Below are positions 10,993 to 33,304 of a stretch of 64,000 nucleotides of DNA, piece after piece. This DNA is from Lucifuga dentata (Eukaryota; Chordata; Actinopteri; Ophidiiformes; Bythitidae). Under the pieces are notes generated by a model, which did no database searches, was not told the origin of the DNA, and saw nothing but the letters and a program-made list of their open reading frames with translations. The stretch covers positions 124,001 to 188,000 of the forward strand of contig VXCM01000309.1 of assembly GCA_014773175.1 (NCBI GenBank), in the 5' to 3' direction. Every line of letters starts with the position of its first letter. The first letter of the stretch is position 1. The translations under genes and the position numbers were made by a program.

Positions 10993-13133
10993 TAGGCCTG
11001 AACTCCAAATACACAACAGGAGGACTTAGAATTTACCGTAACTGATCTGGCACGCCGTGTTGTTCTCTTCTTGTTTTACAGTACAGTTCAGTTATTGATT
11101 AATCATTGAACTATTACTATAGAGAATTTCTCCTGAAACATGTAGTGTGAAATTTACTGAACCAGCAGCAGAAACAGATATTTGAATCCACCGGTTGAAA
11201 ATGGAAGGGTCACTTTTAATCATTTGAAATTGGAACACCATCAGAAACATATCAAGTTATATAAATTTCCAGGAGGGCTTTTCCGTAACAGCGCATAACA
11301 GAGTAAAACTCTAAATGTGACAGATCCAGGTGGATGACAACGGGAAAATTGTGGATGCCAAGTTCAAGACTTTTGGCTGCGGCTCTGCCATCGCTTCCAG
11401 CTCTCTGGCCACTGAGTGGGTGAAGGGCAGATTTGTGAGTCAACACTTCTTCCACTTCACCTTTTTTATTTGCTTTCCTATTCATTTCCTCTGCTCATTT
11501 TTTGGATTTTTTTTTTGTTCTTGTCGATTGGAATGTGTTTTATGGTTGGTGAAGCTGTTTGCTTTTCTATTCAGGTGGATGAAGCCTTGACGATAAAGAA
11601 TACTGACATTGCCAAAGAACTCAGTCTCCCACCAGTTAAGCTTCACTGCTCGAGTAAGTTTTAACGGAATATTTTAATACTTTTTTTAGAGATGTGCATG
11701 AATAATCGATTAGTTGAAATGGTCAAATTGTAAATATTAAAAAAAAAATAATCGATTTGAGGGACATTTATTTTTTATGTCATAGAGAAATGGAACTAAT
11801 ATTTGTGGTCCTGTTTCTGTCTGTGTGCTACACCTCTGCTTTAGTTACTTAATTAGTTAAGTAGTTATTAGCTATACCTCTGCTTTAGTTACTTAATTAG
11901 TTAAAGGACCATACCGGCCATTTTGCATGTTTGAGCCTAATATATTTAATTTTCATGTTACGTTAGTGACAATCATTTCCCAAAGGATAAAGCCGTATTT
12001 CAGCTTTTCTGATATTTTGCAAAACCTCTTAATCTTTCAAAAATTAAAAAATTGATATTTCGCCTGCTAATAGTTACGCAGCCTTATGAAGTCACTGTCG
12101 TTTAAATTTTTTGATAAAGGCAGGTCTTCTTTTGGGACTATATTCCCCGGTGGAGACATACATTCACTCCGCATTTTTTATTGCGCTTAAATGCTAAAAT
12201 TATGAAACTTAGAAAAAAACTGAATACACTTCTTGTTTGCGATGATGGATTACCTATCCCAAGGACGTTTCAAGTATCAATAAGTTGATTTTAATAGCAT
12301 ACCAGAATGAACTGAAACCAATGGCGATCTGGANCAAGTATCAATAAGTTGATTTTAATAGCATACCAGAATGAACTGAAACCAATGGCGATCTGGAAGG
12401 CAGGCAAAACATTTTTAATTCAACATTCCAGTAGTATGTTTTGGGAAATGATTGTTAGTAACATTACAGGTATGAAAATTGAATATATTAGGCTCAAATA
12501 TGCATGATCGCCGGTATAGTCCTTTAATTACATAAGTTCTGTCACTTTTAATGTTATCTCAGATATTCACCTCAGTTTTTATTTGTATGAGGGGAAGTAA
12601 ATGCACTAAATATTTCTTTATTACGTTTTTTAAAAATATTCTTATTCCAAACCTTTTTTGCAGTGTGTAGAAATAGAACTCAGATGAGAGTTACAACTTG
12701 CAGTTACTTTAATTTATTTATGTATTTTTATTTAAAAACTTACTTCATTCCAAATTTAAATACACTACCTGAATATGTTCAGTAATGTCGAAAAAGTAAT
12801 TAAAGTGTTTTAAAAAATTAAATTATACTTGTGGTTTACTCACAGGTTTGGTTATTTGCTTTTTTTTTTTTTTTTTTTTGGTCAGGGTGGAGGGCATGTG
12901 ATAGTGATGATGTCACATCTAATTGAATAATCAACTTTAATTGGCTGAACTATTCGACCTGAAACAATAATCATAATGCCTATCCCTACTTTTTTTTTTC
13001 TGTTCAACACTTATATTATAATTCTAACTCTTCCTCCACAGTGCTCGCAGAGGACGCCATCAAGGCCGCCCTGGCTGATTATCAGCTCAAGCAGCAGGAC
13101 AGCCAGCAGGAGGCGCTCAAGGTCAACAATTAA
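9187..13133 (+). CDS. iscu: Iron-sulfur cluster assembly scaffold ISCU
   Basis: Five coding exons: 9187-9288, 10806-10919, 11324-11434, 11575-11653, 13042-13133, giving 165 aa (human 167). ISCU is the mitochondrial scaffold on which NFS1-ISD11, ferredoxin and frataxin build [2Fe-2S] clusters, which HSPA9/HSC20 then transfer. Residues 1 to about 33 look like a matrix targeting peptide (Arg/Ser/Thr, no acids early), followed by YHKKVVDHYENPRN. The three cluster cysteines are present at 65 (GAPACGD), 91 (FGCGSA) and 134 (LHCSM). The chaperone-recognition motif LPPVK is at 127-131. The fourth junction splits the Met codon of CSMLAED. Intron 2 begins with a CA microsatellite and intron 4 carries a mobile element. 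All introns are GT-AG. It is convergent with tmem119. Confidence 0.96.
10929..10990 (+). repeat. CA microsatellite next to the iscu exon 2 donor
   Basis: About 31 CA units, starting nine nucleotides after the exon 2 end (10919). An N at 10928 marks a contig join, so the true length is uncertain. Confidence 0.9.
11905..12523. mobile_element. TTAA-type inverted-repeat element, copy A (iscu intron 4)
   Basis: TTAA at 11901-11904 and 12524-12527 flank a body beginning AGGACCATACCGG and ending in its inverted counterpart CCGGTATAGTCCT. The terminal inverted similarity reaches inward about 90 bp. A TTAA target site points to piggyBac-type mobilisation. Net length is about 555 bp after removing the assembly duplication it contains. 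No transposase frame is present. Confidence 0.8.
12271..12397. other. Assembly duplication around an N (63-bp overlap)
   Basis: Bases 12271-12333 are repeated exactly at 12335-12397 with a single N at 12334. This is an unmerged contig overlap, not a biological tandem repeat. Confidence 0.9.
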
Positions 13134-13545
13134 ACAGTGCTCTCAGTTTATGCTGGATGTCCCTGTTCTGTTTTCTGCTTCTTAGAAGAGAAGTCAGCCT
13201 CACTTGCAGGGATATCACTGACGCACATCTAACACGTTGATGACATCATTATCCGCCATATTTAGCAGTGTTACCGTAGATCTGTAGGTTAGTTTTTGGT
13301 CCTCTAACGCTGTAGATCTTCTTAGCCTGTCACAAATGCACAATGTGAGCACTCTTGCGTGGTTGGTGCACAGCCAAGCCTTATTTTGCTGATTGCGTTA
13401 TATTGATCTTGCACTTGAGAAATGTTTTCTGCACACTTAGCACTGACCTTTTAATGTGCAATGAAGCAAAACTGGCCTGAAAGTAGGCCCATCGCTTTTG
13501 GTTGTTACTAATGATATTTTTTGAAATGTTTCCTTGAAAACCTAC

Positions 13546-13636
13546 AATAAAACTATCCTGAATCATTTTGCTTTTGTAAATTTTTCTTGAAGAGAACAGC
13601 TTGAAGAATGCCTGAGTGATAATTATGAATTTTATT
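13546..13636. terminator. Convergent poly(A) signals of iscu and tmem119
   Basis: AATAAA on the plus strand at 13546-13551 fits the end of iscu (3' UTR 13134 to about 13570). TTTATT at 13631-13636 is AATAAA on the minus strand and fits the end of tmem119. The two transcripts would stop within tens of bases of each other. Confidence 0.6.
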
Positions 13637-14191
13637 GTGATTTCCTAGTTGTTTACATCCAAACCAAAACTAACCATGTACAATGATTTACTCACTTTGC
13701 TATCAATTTGCCTGATATTGGCCACAGGCTGCCCAAGAAAAATAATGTAAAATGTCAAGGCATGGGGATTTAAAATATGTGGGACAACATCGCAAACTGT
13801 TTGCAGCAGTCATCCCTTGGGGATTTTTAGGGCCTTAGACAGTAAACATATTGCACACAGCAAAAATTCAGAAGTAGTAACATAAAAATCACCCCTTTGG
13901 AGGGGATGTGTTAATTTTACCAGATGCTAAAAATGTGAATGTGCTTATAAAAAGGAATGACTGTCTTGATATGCCCAGTCAAAGTAAAGCAACATGATTT
14001 GCCTAAAACTTAGCTGCACTGAATGAAAACATTAAATACTGCAAAACATTTGTGGCTTCAAGATGTGACTGGCTTCAAGATTATTGCATCTAATTGGCAA
14101 CTTTAAAAAAAAATGTATGCAACAGAGTGGAAACAGTACAAACTACTCAGGTTATGGGGTTCAGAAAAGTAGGTTATGGGGTTCAGAAAAA

Positions 14192-15037
14192 TTAGAAAGC
14201 AGTTTTCTCTCCTGCGATGAGCTGGAGCGTAGCAGAGTCACTGTGGATGTGCAGAGACGAGGGCCGCTTCACTGAGCCAGACTGAGGCTCCTGTGAATCA
14301 TTTTCCTCTGGATGTTTTTTCTCTAGAGGATTCAGCTCCGAGCTGCCAGATGCTGCAGCTGCTTCATTGTCAGAAAGCTGACACAGCTCCTTTTCCTCTG
14401 GGACGTTTGATAACTCCTTATCCAGGATGCTGCCATCTGCTTTAGAGTCATCCTCAGGACTGTGATCTGTTATTTTTTGACCGGGGTCACTTCCCTCTAT
14501 CACATCTGGAGATTTATTTGCAGTCCGGAGACTCTTGGCAGCCCTCATGATGTCTGCTTGGAGCTGTTTACAAGAGTCCACTGTCTCACTTTCCTGCGCA
14601 GGAGTTGGTTTCTCTGGCACTTCATTAAAGGGTTTTGCACCTCCGGTCTTGTCCCTCTGGTCCACATACATTTTTGAAGGAAAGGAGGAAGGGTAGTAGG
14701 AGTTGACTTTGCGCCTGCGGCTCATGAAGACTGCTCCACAAATAATAAGGAAAATAACAAGGAGGAAAGTGCTTCCCACTAGGATGAATAGCAAGTTTTC
14801 CTGCAAGAAGTTCACAACCTGATTGAGGAGGTCAGTGTCCACATGAGCATGGTCACCAGGTGTGGTTTGGCACTCCGTGGAAAGACCATTGGTGGCTGGC
14901 GTGGAAGAGGAGGGGATCAAGTTACTGGCTTCTTCCTCATCTGCACTTCCTTCCATTATAATTTGGAAAGGTAGGGGTGTGGCCAAGCTGCTGCTGATGC
15001 AAAATACCACAAACAGACCAATCAGATGAAGTGCCAT
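14192..15037 (-). CDS. tmem119: Transmembrane protein 119
   Basis: One coding exon, 281 aa. TMEM119 is a single-pass type I membrane protein known as an osteoblast-inducing factor and, in mammals, a microglial marker. Seen here: a signal peptide (MALHLIGLFVVFCISSSLA), a short acidic/Ser-Thr ectodomain, a membrane segment (residues about 93-117, ending FLIICGAVFM) and a basic stop-transfer RRRK. The family-diagnostic juxtamembrane block follows (YYPSSFP, KMYVDQ, FNEVPEKP, QLQADI). The cytoplasmic tail is acidic and poorly conserved. The start is chosen at MALH because the exon acceptor (TTCCAG, minus strand, exon start 15062) lies just upstream; the longer open frame runs through a poly-T intronic tract. 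The human order SELPLG-TMEM119-ISCU supports the call. Confidence 0.93.
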   Translation of the reverse strand: MALHLIGLFVVFCISSSLATPLPFQIIMEGSADEEEASNLIPSSSTPATNGLSTECQTTPGDHAHVDTDLLNQVVNFLQENLLFILVGSTFLLVIFLIICGAVFMSRRRKVNSYYPSSFPSKMYVDQRDKTGGAKPFNEVPEKPTPAQESETVDSCKQLQADIMRAAKSLRTANKSPDVIEGSDPGQKITDHSPEDDSKADGSILDKELSNVPEEKELCQLSDNEAAAASGSSELNPLEKKHPEENDSQEPQSGSVKRPSSLHIHSDSATLQLIAGEKTAF

Positions 15038-15920
15038 CAGGAGCCTCTTTTCCCCACAGGATCTGGAAAAACAAATTTCATTACTGAATGTTAGACTTTT
15101 TTTTTTTTTTTTTTTTTTGAGAAGCAAATAAGCGCTCACGCTAGTTCCATTTAGGTGCCAGACAAGATTTGGTCTTTTGTTTGACGCTTTTACTCACATC
15201 ATATTTAGATAAACTCAGGTTGTAACAGAAACCCACCTAATGTACCAGCAGTACAGAATAGAAAGCTCAGAGTTATAAACTGCAAAATGTTTTGACATAA
15301 TTACTTATTTGGACCGTTACAGCACTCTGGGTCTCAGTCTGTCTTGACTTTCATCCTTACTCTGCTCCATCTGCATGCAAGCTGGGCCACATGGAACTCT
15401 GCGCAGCTCTCATATGGCATAGGGGGATGGGATTCAAAATTAATCACCCGCTTCCCCCCAAAATGAATGTAGACAGTTACACATACCTGTGCAATCACAC
15501 ACGTACACACACATGGTAAACACACATACATAAGTAATGAATCATCACTCAGCAGAGTTAAACAGATATGCTGTTTATACTTCTGTTGCGTTATACTTGT
15601 GTTTTTGTCTAGTGAGCCTCCTGGCAGCCTGAAATGGCAGACGGCAGACAAAAACGCAGTTTCTGAAAGATTTGATCGACAATAAAACGGGAAGCAAAGA
15701 ACTACTTTATAACCTAGATTTAGTTTTTAGCTCACTTTAATGTCAACAATTGACACAAAAGTATTGCCTCTAACTTTTAACACAGATGTTCTTACTTCTT
15801 GAGCCTGGATGTAGATTTGAAGTCGTCATGATGCTGTCACATTACAAGTAACCCTCATGCTTAGAGTATAATGATATAAAATTAACCCCCAAAAAAGTAA
15901 TGCCAAAACATTTTACTCAC

Positions 15921-16010
15921 CATGCACTACAGTGAAAGAAACGTCTCTGATGGAACTTGTGTGAGAGAGGACGAGCGAAAGCAGTCTGCACAACTGTACT
16001 GAGAGCAAAG
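15921..16010 (-). other. tmem119 noncoding first exon
   Basis: A strong minus-strand donor (GCATG|GTGAGT, exon end 15921) would join to the acceptor at 15063-15064 across an intron of about 0.86 kb. The upstream limit of the exon is not visible. Confidence 0.5.
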
Positions 16011-17164
16011 CAGCAGAGGCGAATGCTTGATGAGCCACACACTGCTTCTACAGTTTCAGATTTCAGGCTGGAGGTTTGTCTGGATAGAGCAAGAAGAAGT
16101 CATTAGCCATGAGGACAGATCCCTCCTTCTCCTTTTCCAGTCTTCTCCTCCCCCTCAGTTTCCTTGAGTGTGTCTGGGCTCTCTGGCCTGTGCACAGATT
16201 GTTCTTGTTAGGCAGGAGTTTGTAATGTGCTGCGGGGGGCAGGGGTCTCTCCTCCGGTCTCATGGATGTGCAAGGTCAGAGATAATATTCAGACAATGGG
16301 ATGAAACAATACTTCATAATTACAACTGGGGTGCAGACAGAGAAACGTAGAAATTTGATTATCTCTTTGTATTTTAAGACGGGAGAAACAACATGAAGCA
16401 ATAAGTCAAAATTTGTGTCTGATTTTGTTTGTGGCCCTCAGATGAAAGTTCCATACATGATTTGTCAACACACACATCATATCATCATATCTATATTCAC
16501 ATCTAGCATCTTTCAGCAGAGAATTTCTGACAAAGAACCTCTGATTGACACTCTGGCCCTCTGTTTTACCTCTCCGCCTCTGATGACTTACAACAGACCT
16601 GGGGGGGNGGGGGGGGGGGAGTGACTAGCTAAAGCAGGAAGAGGTTAATGTTTCCTGTGCAGACAAAATGGCTGTACCAGGAGACGGGGGATGGAGAAGG
16701 CCTCATGCCGAGGCGTCTGCTAGAAACAATGTATAGGGTGTTCTGTTCAGGGGCGAGTAATTAAACTCACACGATGTCTGGCCACTTTAGGGAGAGATCA
16801 GGATCACGAAGTGTGACTGTGCATGTGTGGGTCTATATAGGTGTTTGTGTTTGAGCGTGTGTTTGGCAAGAGTGCTGTGTTTGTGTTCAGTCAAGACAAT
16901 TCTACCTTTATATGGTCATCAGGAGAGCGGGATGAAGTCTTGAACACTACAAGTTTACATTTGTCTTCGTTCTGTTGATATTCATAGCTGTCTGTTTCAA
17001 TTGCACATTGCTGAGTATTAAAAGAAAATTGACACAACACCTGGCTTCTTGGCCCTAACAAGCATCGAGGGTTCTGTTTCCTTTTCACATGAGAGGAAGT
17101 GAGTATGAAATTGAGTACTGAGTAAAAAAGAGCCTTTCATAATGTCATCTAAGGAACTGAATGA
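16011..17164. other. Intergenic between tmem119 and selplg
   Basis: No coding exon recognised. It contains a G-homopolymer broken by an N at 16608. The tmem119 promoter should lie in the first few hundred bases. Confidence 0.4.
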
Positions 17165-17495
17165 GGGAACTAAACCCAATTTTATTGTGACTGTTTACCA
17201 TTTACAGACACATAAAGACATAAAACAAGAAAATATACTGTAATGGAGTTAATGAATATCTGAAATTACTTTCCCACAAGGGATTTTCAAGATTTAGACA
17301 ATTTTAACTAGACTTTCCAAATTTCTACATAAACTGTAGTTGAATTAATTGGTACATGTGCTTTTCTTTGCTTTTTTTTTTTTTTNTTTTTTTTTTTTTC
17401 TGAGGGTGAATGGCCATCAAATTTGAGAAACCAAGCAAGAAAAAGCTAAATAAAACCTTGGTTGAATCTAAATAACTACAATACAGAACTGCATC

Positions 17496-17539
<44 letters not shown>

Positions 17540-18059
17540 CATATATAGTTTATCGTCAATCAAAATACTGCATTCATTCAAATAAACTTCACAAGAACAG
17601 TACTCATAATAACCTGAAACAGAACAGTAAACCCCTAAGAAAACTTCCTGTCTCCCATTGCTTAGTGAAATACCATCAGGACTCAGATCAGCATACGTAA
17701 AAAAAAAAAAAAAAAAAAAAAAATCTTTGATCTTTCCCCTCATACTGGTTCAAAGTCTTCAGTGTGGTGCAACTGTAAAATTATTCAAAAAGTTATTGCT
17801 CATGCTTTAAATACACACATGATGTCGTAAATTCACCAAATGGTCAGTGCCACTAATATTACATGACACAGTAACATGTCTCTTTGTGGTTTTTGTGCCT
17901 CTTCCTCCACAGGAACTGGTCATGCAGCGAAGCCAAACCACCAACATCAAAGAGGAAGCATGAATCTGTACAAATGGCAACAGTTTCCATACTACAGACA
18001 TTAGCTGGTTGCCCAACCTGAGGACGGATTAAAGCACGTAATAATAATATTATTTACAT
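17165..18059 (-). other. Probable selplg 3' UTR
   Basis: Minus-strand sequence after the selplg stop. A minus-strand AATAAA is at 17181-17186 (TTTATT on plus). It contains an N inside a T run (17386), a CA array (17499-17536) and a poly-A tract (17700-17722), so its length is uncertain. Confidence 0.4.
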
Positions 18060-19442
18060 CTACAAAACACGGTCATTCTCTGGGAGGAAGCTGCTGAGAG
18101 TGAGGTTATCACCTCCATCCTCATCACTGTCTCCCCCACAGGGGATCACAAGAACTCCATTACTAATTGGATTGCGTTGCTTTGAGTAGGTGTAATTCCT
18201 TTCGGGCAGCAGGGAAGAAATGCACATCATCTCCGTCTCCTGCTGATGATTGTTTATACGATACTTCTTTGATGACAGTTTGGTGCAGAGAATAATAGTA
18301 GAAACCATGAAGATGGTGGCCAACGCTGCAAGTGAAGCGATGGCAATGAGAGAGTGTTTCACCACGTCACGAGTTGAGGCGCAGGAATGAGCCTGAGTGC
18401 TGGAGAGCACTGGTGCAGTTGGTGTAGCTGTTGTTGTGGGGGATTTGGTTGATGTAACTGGCAGCGTTTTGGGAATGTGAGGGATCAAGACTCCTGCAGA
18501 AGTGGAAACAGTGGAAGTGGAGATGTTAGAAATGGTAGAAATGACCTCAGAGATAGTGGGGAACTCAGGGGTAGAGGTCTGTCCTGGTTTTTCAGGAAAC
18601 CCTGTGGAGGAGATCAGGGTCTCCACGGTAGAAATGGGCTGAGATGCAGAAGGAAGGCCAGTGCTGGTGGTGGATGTCTGAGTTACACCATCAGACAAAG
18701 AGGTGTTGCTGGGATCAAACAAATGCCCTAAGGTAGAAATCAGCGACATGATGGTTGATGACTGAGATGCTGCAGAAACAGAGGAACTCTTGACCTCTTG
18801 GATGGAGAATGAAGCCTGAGTAGAATGATCAGCAGTGGTGGACGGTAAGTTGGACAGTGAAGACACAACTTCTGTCTCCGAGGTCATAGCAAACATGTCA
18901 GTAGAAGTCACAGCTAATTGTCGATGTTGGTTTGTGGGCTTTTCTGGCTCTGAGATGTTCACACTGCTGGAAGGTTGTGCTGTATCTGCAGCCATGGTCA
19001 CTGCTGGAGTGCCTGTGGAATTATGACTCGCTTGTGGAGCTGAGCTGCTTGTGGTTTCTGCTAAAGTGTTGCCAGCCACCACACCAGCCGTGCTGCTCTG
19101 TAAGCCGTGAGTTCGGGTTGTGCTGACAGTCTCTTCCCTGCTCGTTTTGTGTGACAAAGTGCTCTCCTGTGTTGCTGGTACACTTGTTTCTGCAGGTTTG
19201 TGAGGGGGGGTCTGGGCTGCATTGGTGTAAGTTTTGGAGACGACTGCAGGCTGCTGCTCTGTTTCATAATGACGCTTGTTAGCAGTGGTGAGACCATGGG
19301 CTGTCTGACTGGCTGTCATTAGTTGAGTAGTTGAGGTGAAGTTGCTGATCTCTGGGATGGAAACACTTTTAGACTCCATAGAAAACAAAGCTGATAGTCC
19401 CCATAGGAGGACTGGGTACTTCTTCATACTGACGAACATCAT
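18060..19442 (-). CDS. selplg: P-selectin glycoprotein ligand 1 (PSGL-1), mucin-type
   Basis: A single coding exon of 460 aa, the usual layout for SELPLG. PSGL-1 is the leukocyte mucin that binds selectins during rolling. A signal peptide covers about 24 residues (MKKYPVLLWGLSALFSMES). The ectodomain is very rich in Ser/Thr/Pro with NFT, NST, NIS and NTS sequons, as expected for dense O-glycosylation. A Cys sits about 13 residues before the membrane segment (about 363-386), comparable to the dimerising Cys of mammals. The tail keeps the diagnostic EMMCISSLLPE and LTLSSFLP blocks, and a juxtamembrane KLSSKKYR suits ERM binding. Two ATGs open the frame (19442 and 19424); the first is used here. 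The ectodomain is not alignable to mammals, so identity rests on the tail and synteny. Confidence 0.9.
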   Translation of the reverse strand: MMFVSMKKYPVLLWGLSALFSMESKSVSIPEISNFTSTTQLMTASQTAHGLTTANKRHYETEQQPAVVSKTYTNAAQTPPHKPAETSVPATQESTLSHKTSREETVSTTRTHGLQSSTAGVVAGNTLAETTSSSAPQASHNSTGTPAVTMAADTAQPSSSVNISEPEKPTNQHRQLAVTSTDMFAMTSETEVVSSLSNLPSTTADHSTQASFSIQEVKSSSVSAASQSSTIMSLISTLGHLFDPSNTSLSDGVTQTSTTSTGLPSASQPISTVETLISSTGFPEKPGQTSTPEFPTISEVISTISNISTSTVSTSAGVLIPHIPKTLPVTSTKSPTTTATPTAPVLSSTQAHSCASTRDVVKHSLIAIASLAALATIFMVSTIILCTKLSSKKYRINNHQQETEMMCISSLLPERNYTYSKQRNPISNGVLVIPCGGDSDEDGGDNLTLSSFLPENDRVL

Positions 19443-20061
19443 TGTTGTATAAGAGATCTGAAATGACAGAATGAGACTTAAATTTGCTGTTTTTTATTAA
19501 TGGAGGTAGCATAAAGGTAGGATTCAGTTTTAATGCAAAGAGATAGTTAAGAATACATGAAATGGTTTAAGTAGAAAGAAAAGCCACGCACATGGGAAAA
19601 ATTGATGCAACATGTAGCTGCTAGCGACAATGTCGGCCTCATCGAGTGATGACACATCATGAGTCTTTCACCACACCCATTGCTTCATTTTCAAAATAAC
19701 AAAAGAAGTATTTGCAGTGTAAGTCAAAAATCTGTATAGCTGTCTGTACCCTGAATGTATGTTTTATTTTTTTAGGCAAGGTTGAACAACAAAAAAAACG
19801 CATTACAGTAATATTTTCTGATCAGATCACATCATATTTCCCGTCCCTTTGGAAATGTTGATCAACTTAAGCTCACAATAATAAGTTAAGATATGAATTT
19901 AACAGAACAGTAATTTTCTTTATTAAAGCAATGGAACATAACAAGTTTCCATAGTATTTTCAAAAAAAGTAAAATAAATATATCTGAACACTGAGAGAAA
20001 AAGAAAAAGTCCAGAAGCTGAAAGATTTAAAGATAATTTAATGTTTTCTGTGAGACACATC

Positions 20062-20575
20062 TCACTATCTTACCTTACTGTTGGAGAAGCACAGGGAAGG
20101 ATGGGAGGATAAAAAAAGCGATCAAAAGTGGAGTTCAGCTCATTTCAGTCTCTCTGAGAGAAGATCCTGTGAGCACTGACACACATTGTAAAACTGCATG
20201 ACAGAAGAAACAGGAAATGTTCACACACACTTTTTTTTTTTTTAAACCAGCAGTTTGTCACATTATAAATACACAGATCACAAACTCATGACTTGGGTTA
20301 AAGAAGTAAAACAAAGCGGTGCACCATTTTGCAGTGAAGAGACATCAAATTGAAAGGAAAGCCTGTTTTATTTTTTAAATCATTCAAGATGTAATAAAGC
20401 CATATAATGCCTCAGCTACAATTTGTCATTTTGATTTAAGCATTTTAACTTCTTATATCAATCTGCAAAAACATGATTCTTACCTCAGTGATGGAGAAGT
20501 TCCTCAAGTGCTGCTTTGTGGAACATATTTGCTTTGTGTGTCCTGATGTGCTGAACACTACCTTATATAAGGTAG
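20062..20575 (-). promoter_or_regulatory. selplg TATA promoter and noncoding exons
   Basis: A palindromic TATA box CCTTATATAAGG lies at 20561-20572, so minus-strand transcription should start near 20535-20540. Two minus-strand donors follow: 20484 (TGAG|GTAAG) and 20074 (TAAG|GTAAG). Either could splice to the acceptor before 19457. They are successive noncoding exons or alternative first exons. Confidence 0.5.
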
Positions 20576-22244
20576 CAGGAAGTACTCAGTTCTGCAAACT
20601 GCTCAGTGGTCTCTTGTTTGAGTAAAAACTTACAGGCTTTGACTGTGAACCAAACCACAGAAGATGAGCTATGATAACAAATTTATATGAAGGCTAAAAT
20701 ATGCATATAAATTAGATAGATTAGCTGAAAATCCAGGTCAACAGAGTCAAGACTAATTGCGGTGGTATGTTGCCCTGATGGATGTAGCCATGAAGAGTGG
20801 TATGCAAATGTACCGTATAAATATCAAAATGACAAATCTTTCTACTCTGTGAAGAAACAGAGGAAATTTTCTCTTGTGTGGAAATCATAACTGTCACTTC
20901 CTGCACTGAGCTAAGGTTTAAACAATTGAACATTACCATGGTCCTGATTGGCTGATACACACTGTAAATAGCTTTCAGTCAAAATTTATAACAACTGAAC
21001 CTAACATAATTTGACAGAAAATGCTGAAATTGAAACTGCTTATGTATTGTTGGTCCAATACTGCATCTGTTTTTGCTAGATAAAACTTAGTAATCTTATG
21101 ATGCAATGAATTCTTTTGAGGGAAGGATATTCTAAATGTAGTGAAGACTTTATTGCTGTTCATACAGGAAGATTAAAGTCTGATTTGTGACAGAACTTCA
21201 CTACAGGCTTGTGTGGGCATTTGGCCTGTGATGACCTCATCTGATGATTTCACTTTAACTAAATCAACTACACATTTACACCATGATGGATGTTTCATAT
21301 TCTTATCCTCATCTACACTGTACGTAAGACCAAAACCAGGACAATAAAATAAAATGGAACCTTCAAGTAATATGGAAAAAGATATACCCAGTATAATCAA
21401 GGCTGATAAGAATGATGGATAAAAGTCATAGTTTTGACTTTGATGAGTAAATTATTCTCAGTAAGAACTGTCACCTGGAAGTATCTTGGCTTAAGTGATA
21501 TGATAAATGTTACAGTAAAGTGTGTATGCCAAAAAAAGTTTGTTTTAATTACATATAATGACTAACCATCACAGACTGACGCTATATAACAGTTGAGTAG
21601 CTGAAGGACAAGTCCTTTAATGACAAATACATAAATATCTCAAGAACAATTAAAATGTGTTTGAGGTCATATTTACCATTGCAGAGGAGCCTAGGTTATG
21701 TTACGTAGCGATCGTTTATAACTCCATGACTATTCCTCTAGCACCACCTTCAGGCAAAAAAAATTAACTTGGAAGGATAAACTGAGATGAACCCTCTGGG
21801 CTTTAGTTATTTTTGAGGGTTTTTTTTTTTTTTTTTTTTTTTTGCTGTTTTACTATGTTAAATAAATGTTTCTAGCCAAGTGCTTGGTGTGTTTTTTTTC
21901 CTCAGCTTCCACTATTAATCAAAAACACATACAAAAACACAAAAGCACAGCATAGAAAGTCCCACATAATTATTGATTTAAAAAAAAAAAAAAACTAATG
22001 AAAGTTTNTTTTTTTTTTTTTTTTTCCATCAGCCCACACCTGTGTGATAGGTGTGGGTTGATGGAAAAGGAGGAGGATCAAAATAATTTCCTTTAGACCC
22101 CTCATGCTGCTGACATTCCCATATTTAACCTATTTGATGCTTGTTTTCAAATAAAGATTTAAAATCCAATTCTGATGGCAGCAATGTAGTTTCTTGATAC
22201 ACAGTATTAGAAGACAAATAAGATAAATAAAAGGAGGAAAACAA
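20576..22244. other. Intergenic between selplg and coro1c
   Basis: AT-rich without recognisable exons. There are T homopolymers at 21822-21843 and around 22008 (with an N), and a short palindrome TCAGCCCACACC / GGTGTGGGTTGA near 22030-22062. Nothing else is supported. Confidence 0.45.
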
Positions 22245-23045
22245 GACATTTCCATGTGTAAAACCTTTATTATGTGCACAGAACTGTTTGTCAGGTTCAG
22301 TGAAACACGAGCTGGATGAGTGGTCCCTTCCGAAACCAAATACGCACTGGAGAGGGCAACTTCAGTCTGACCCTAACAGTGACAAGAGGCACCACTACAT
22401 TTGCACAACATTTACACGAGAGATGCAATGCAATCCCCCCACCCCACCAATAAACTCATGATAAATTTCAAGCCCAGAAGAACAGGAACAAAATGTTTCA
22501 GAAGGAATTCTTCAACATTCATAAATCTGATGACGTGTGGCAGAAAAAAGTTCAACAGCTATTTTTTTTTTTTTTTTTTTTTTTTAAAGAAAATCCTGCT
22601 CGACTAAAATCATTCTATAAGGCTGTGACTGGAATGTACAACTGGGCAGAAAATCAATGTAAAGGCAGTGAATGAAACCACACGCAATTCAAATTTGGCA
22701 ATGATAATAAAAAATAAAAAAGAAAAATGGAAATACTGATGCTACATACAGTTTTTGAACAATAACTACAAACTGCACAAAAATGTTTTACCATGATTTT
22801 TGAAACAAAAATTAAGACTCTTCCCTCAACAAAAATGTCCAACCTCAAGTCATAAGAGTTTTTCCTTTCTTTCTGTGTCAGGGCAAAGTGTGGATGTGGA
22901 TGAGGAAAAGTAAAGTTTATCTTGGAATGTACGCTTGGTCTCATAACACGGATGATGCCAAGCTGAATGGAGCCGAATCTTAATAATAATTTGGCCATTG
23001 CTGGGAAGTCCTGGGAAATCTCATCCTGGAAGGGGGGGCCGTGTC
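22245..23045 (-). other. coro1c 3' UTR
   Basis: Minus-strand sequence between the coro1c stop (23046) and an AATAAA signal at 22266-22271 (TTTATT on plus). It includes a T/A homopolymer at 22562-22585. Confidence 0.55.

Positions 23046-33304
<10,259 letters not shown>

Noticed and set aside
10695..11045. Cys-Val or His-Thr repeat proteins on both strands
   Set aside because: Translations of the CA/GT microsatellite; no coding signal outside the iscu exon.
14192..15139. Longer tmem119 frame beginning MSAYLLLKKKK
   Set aside because: The poly-Lys start is translation of an intronic poly-T tract. A CAG acceptor at 15063-15064 precedes the conserved signal-peptide start at 15037.
18477..19126. 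Plus-strand frames within selplg
   Set aside because: Antisense shadows of the Ser/Thr-rich mucin frame.
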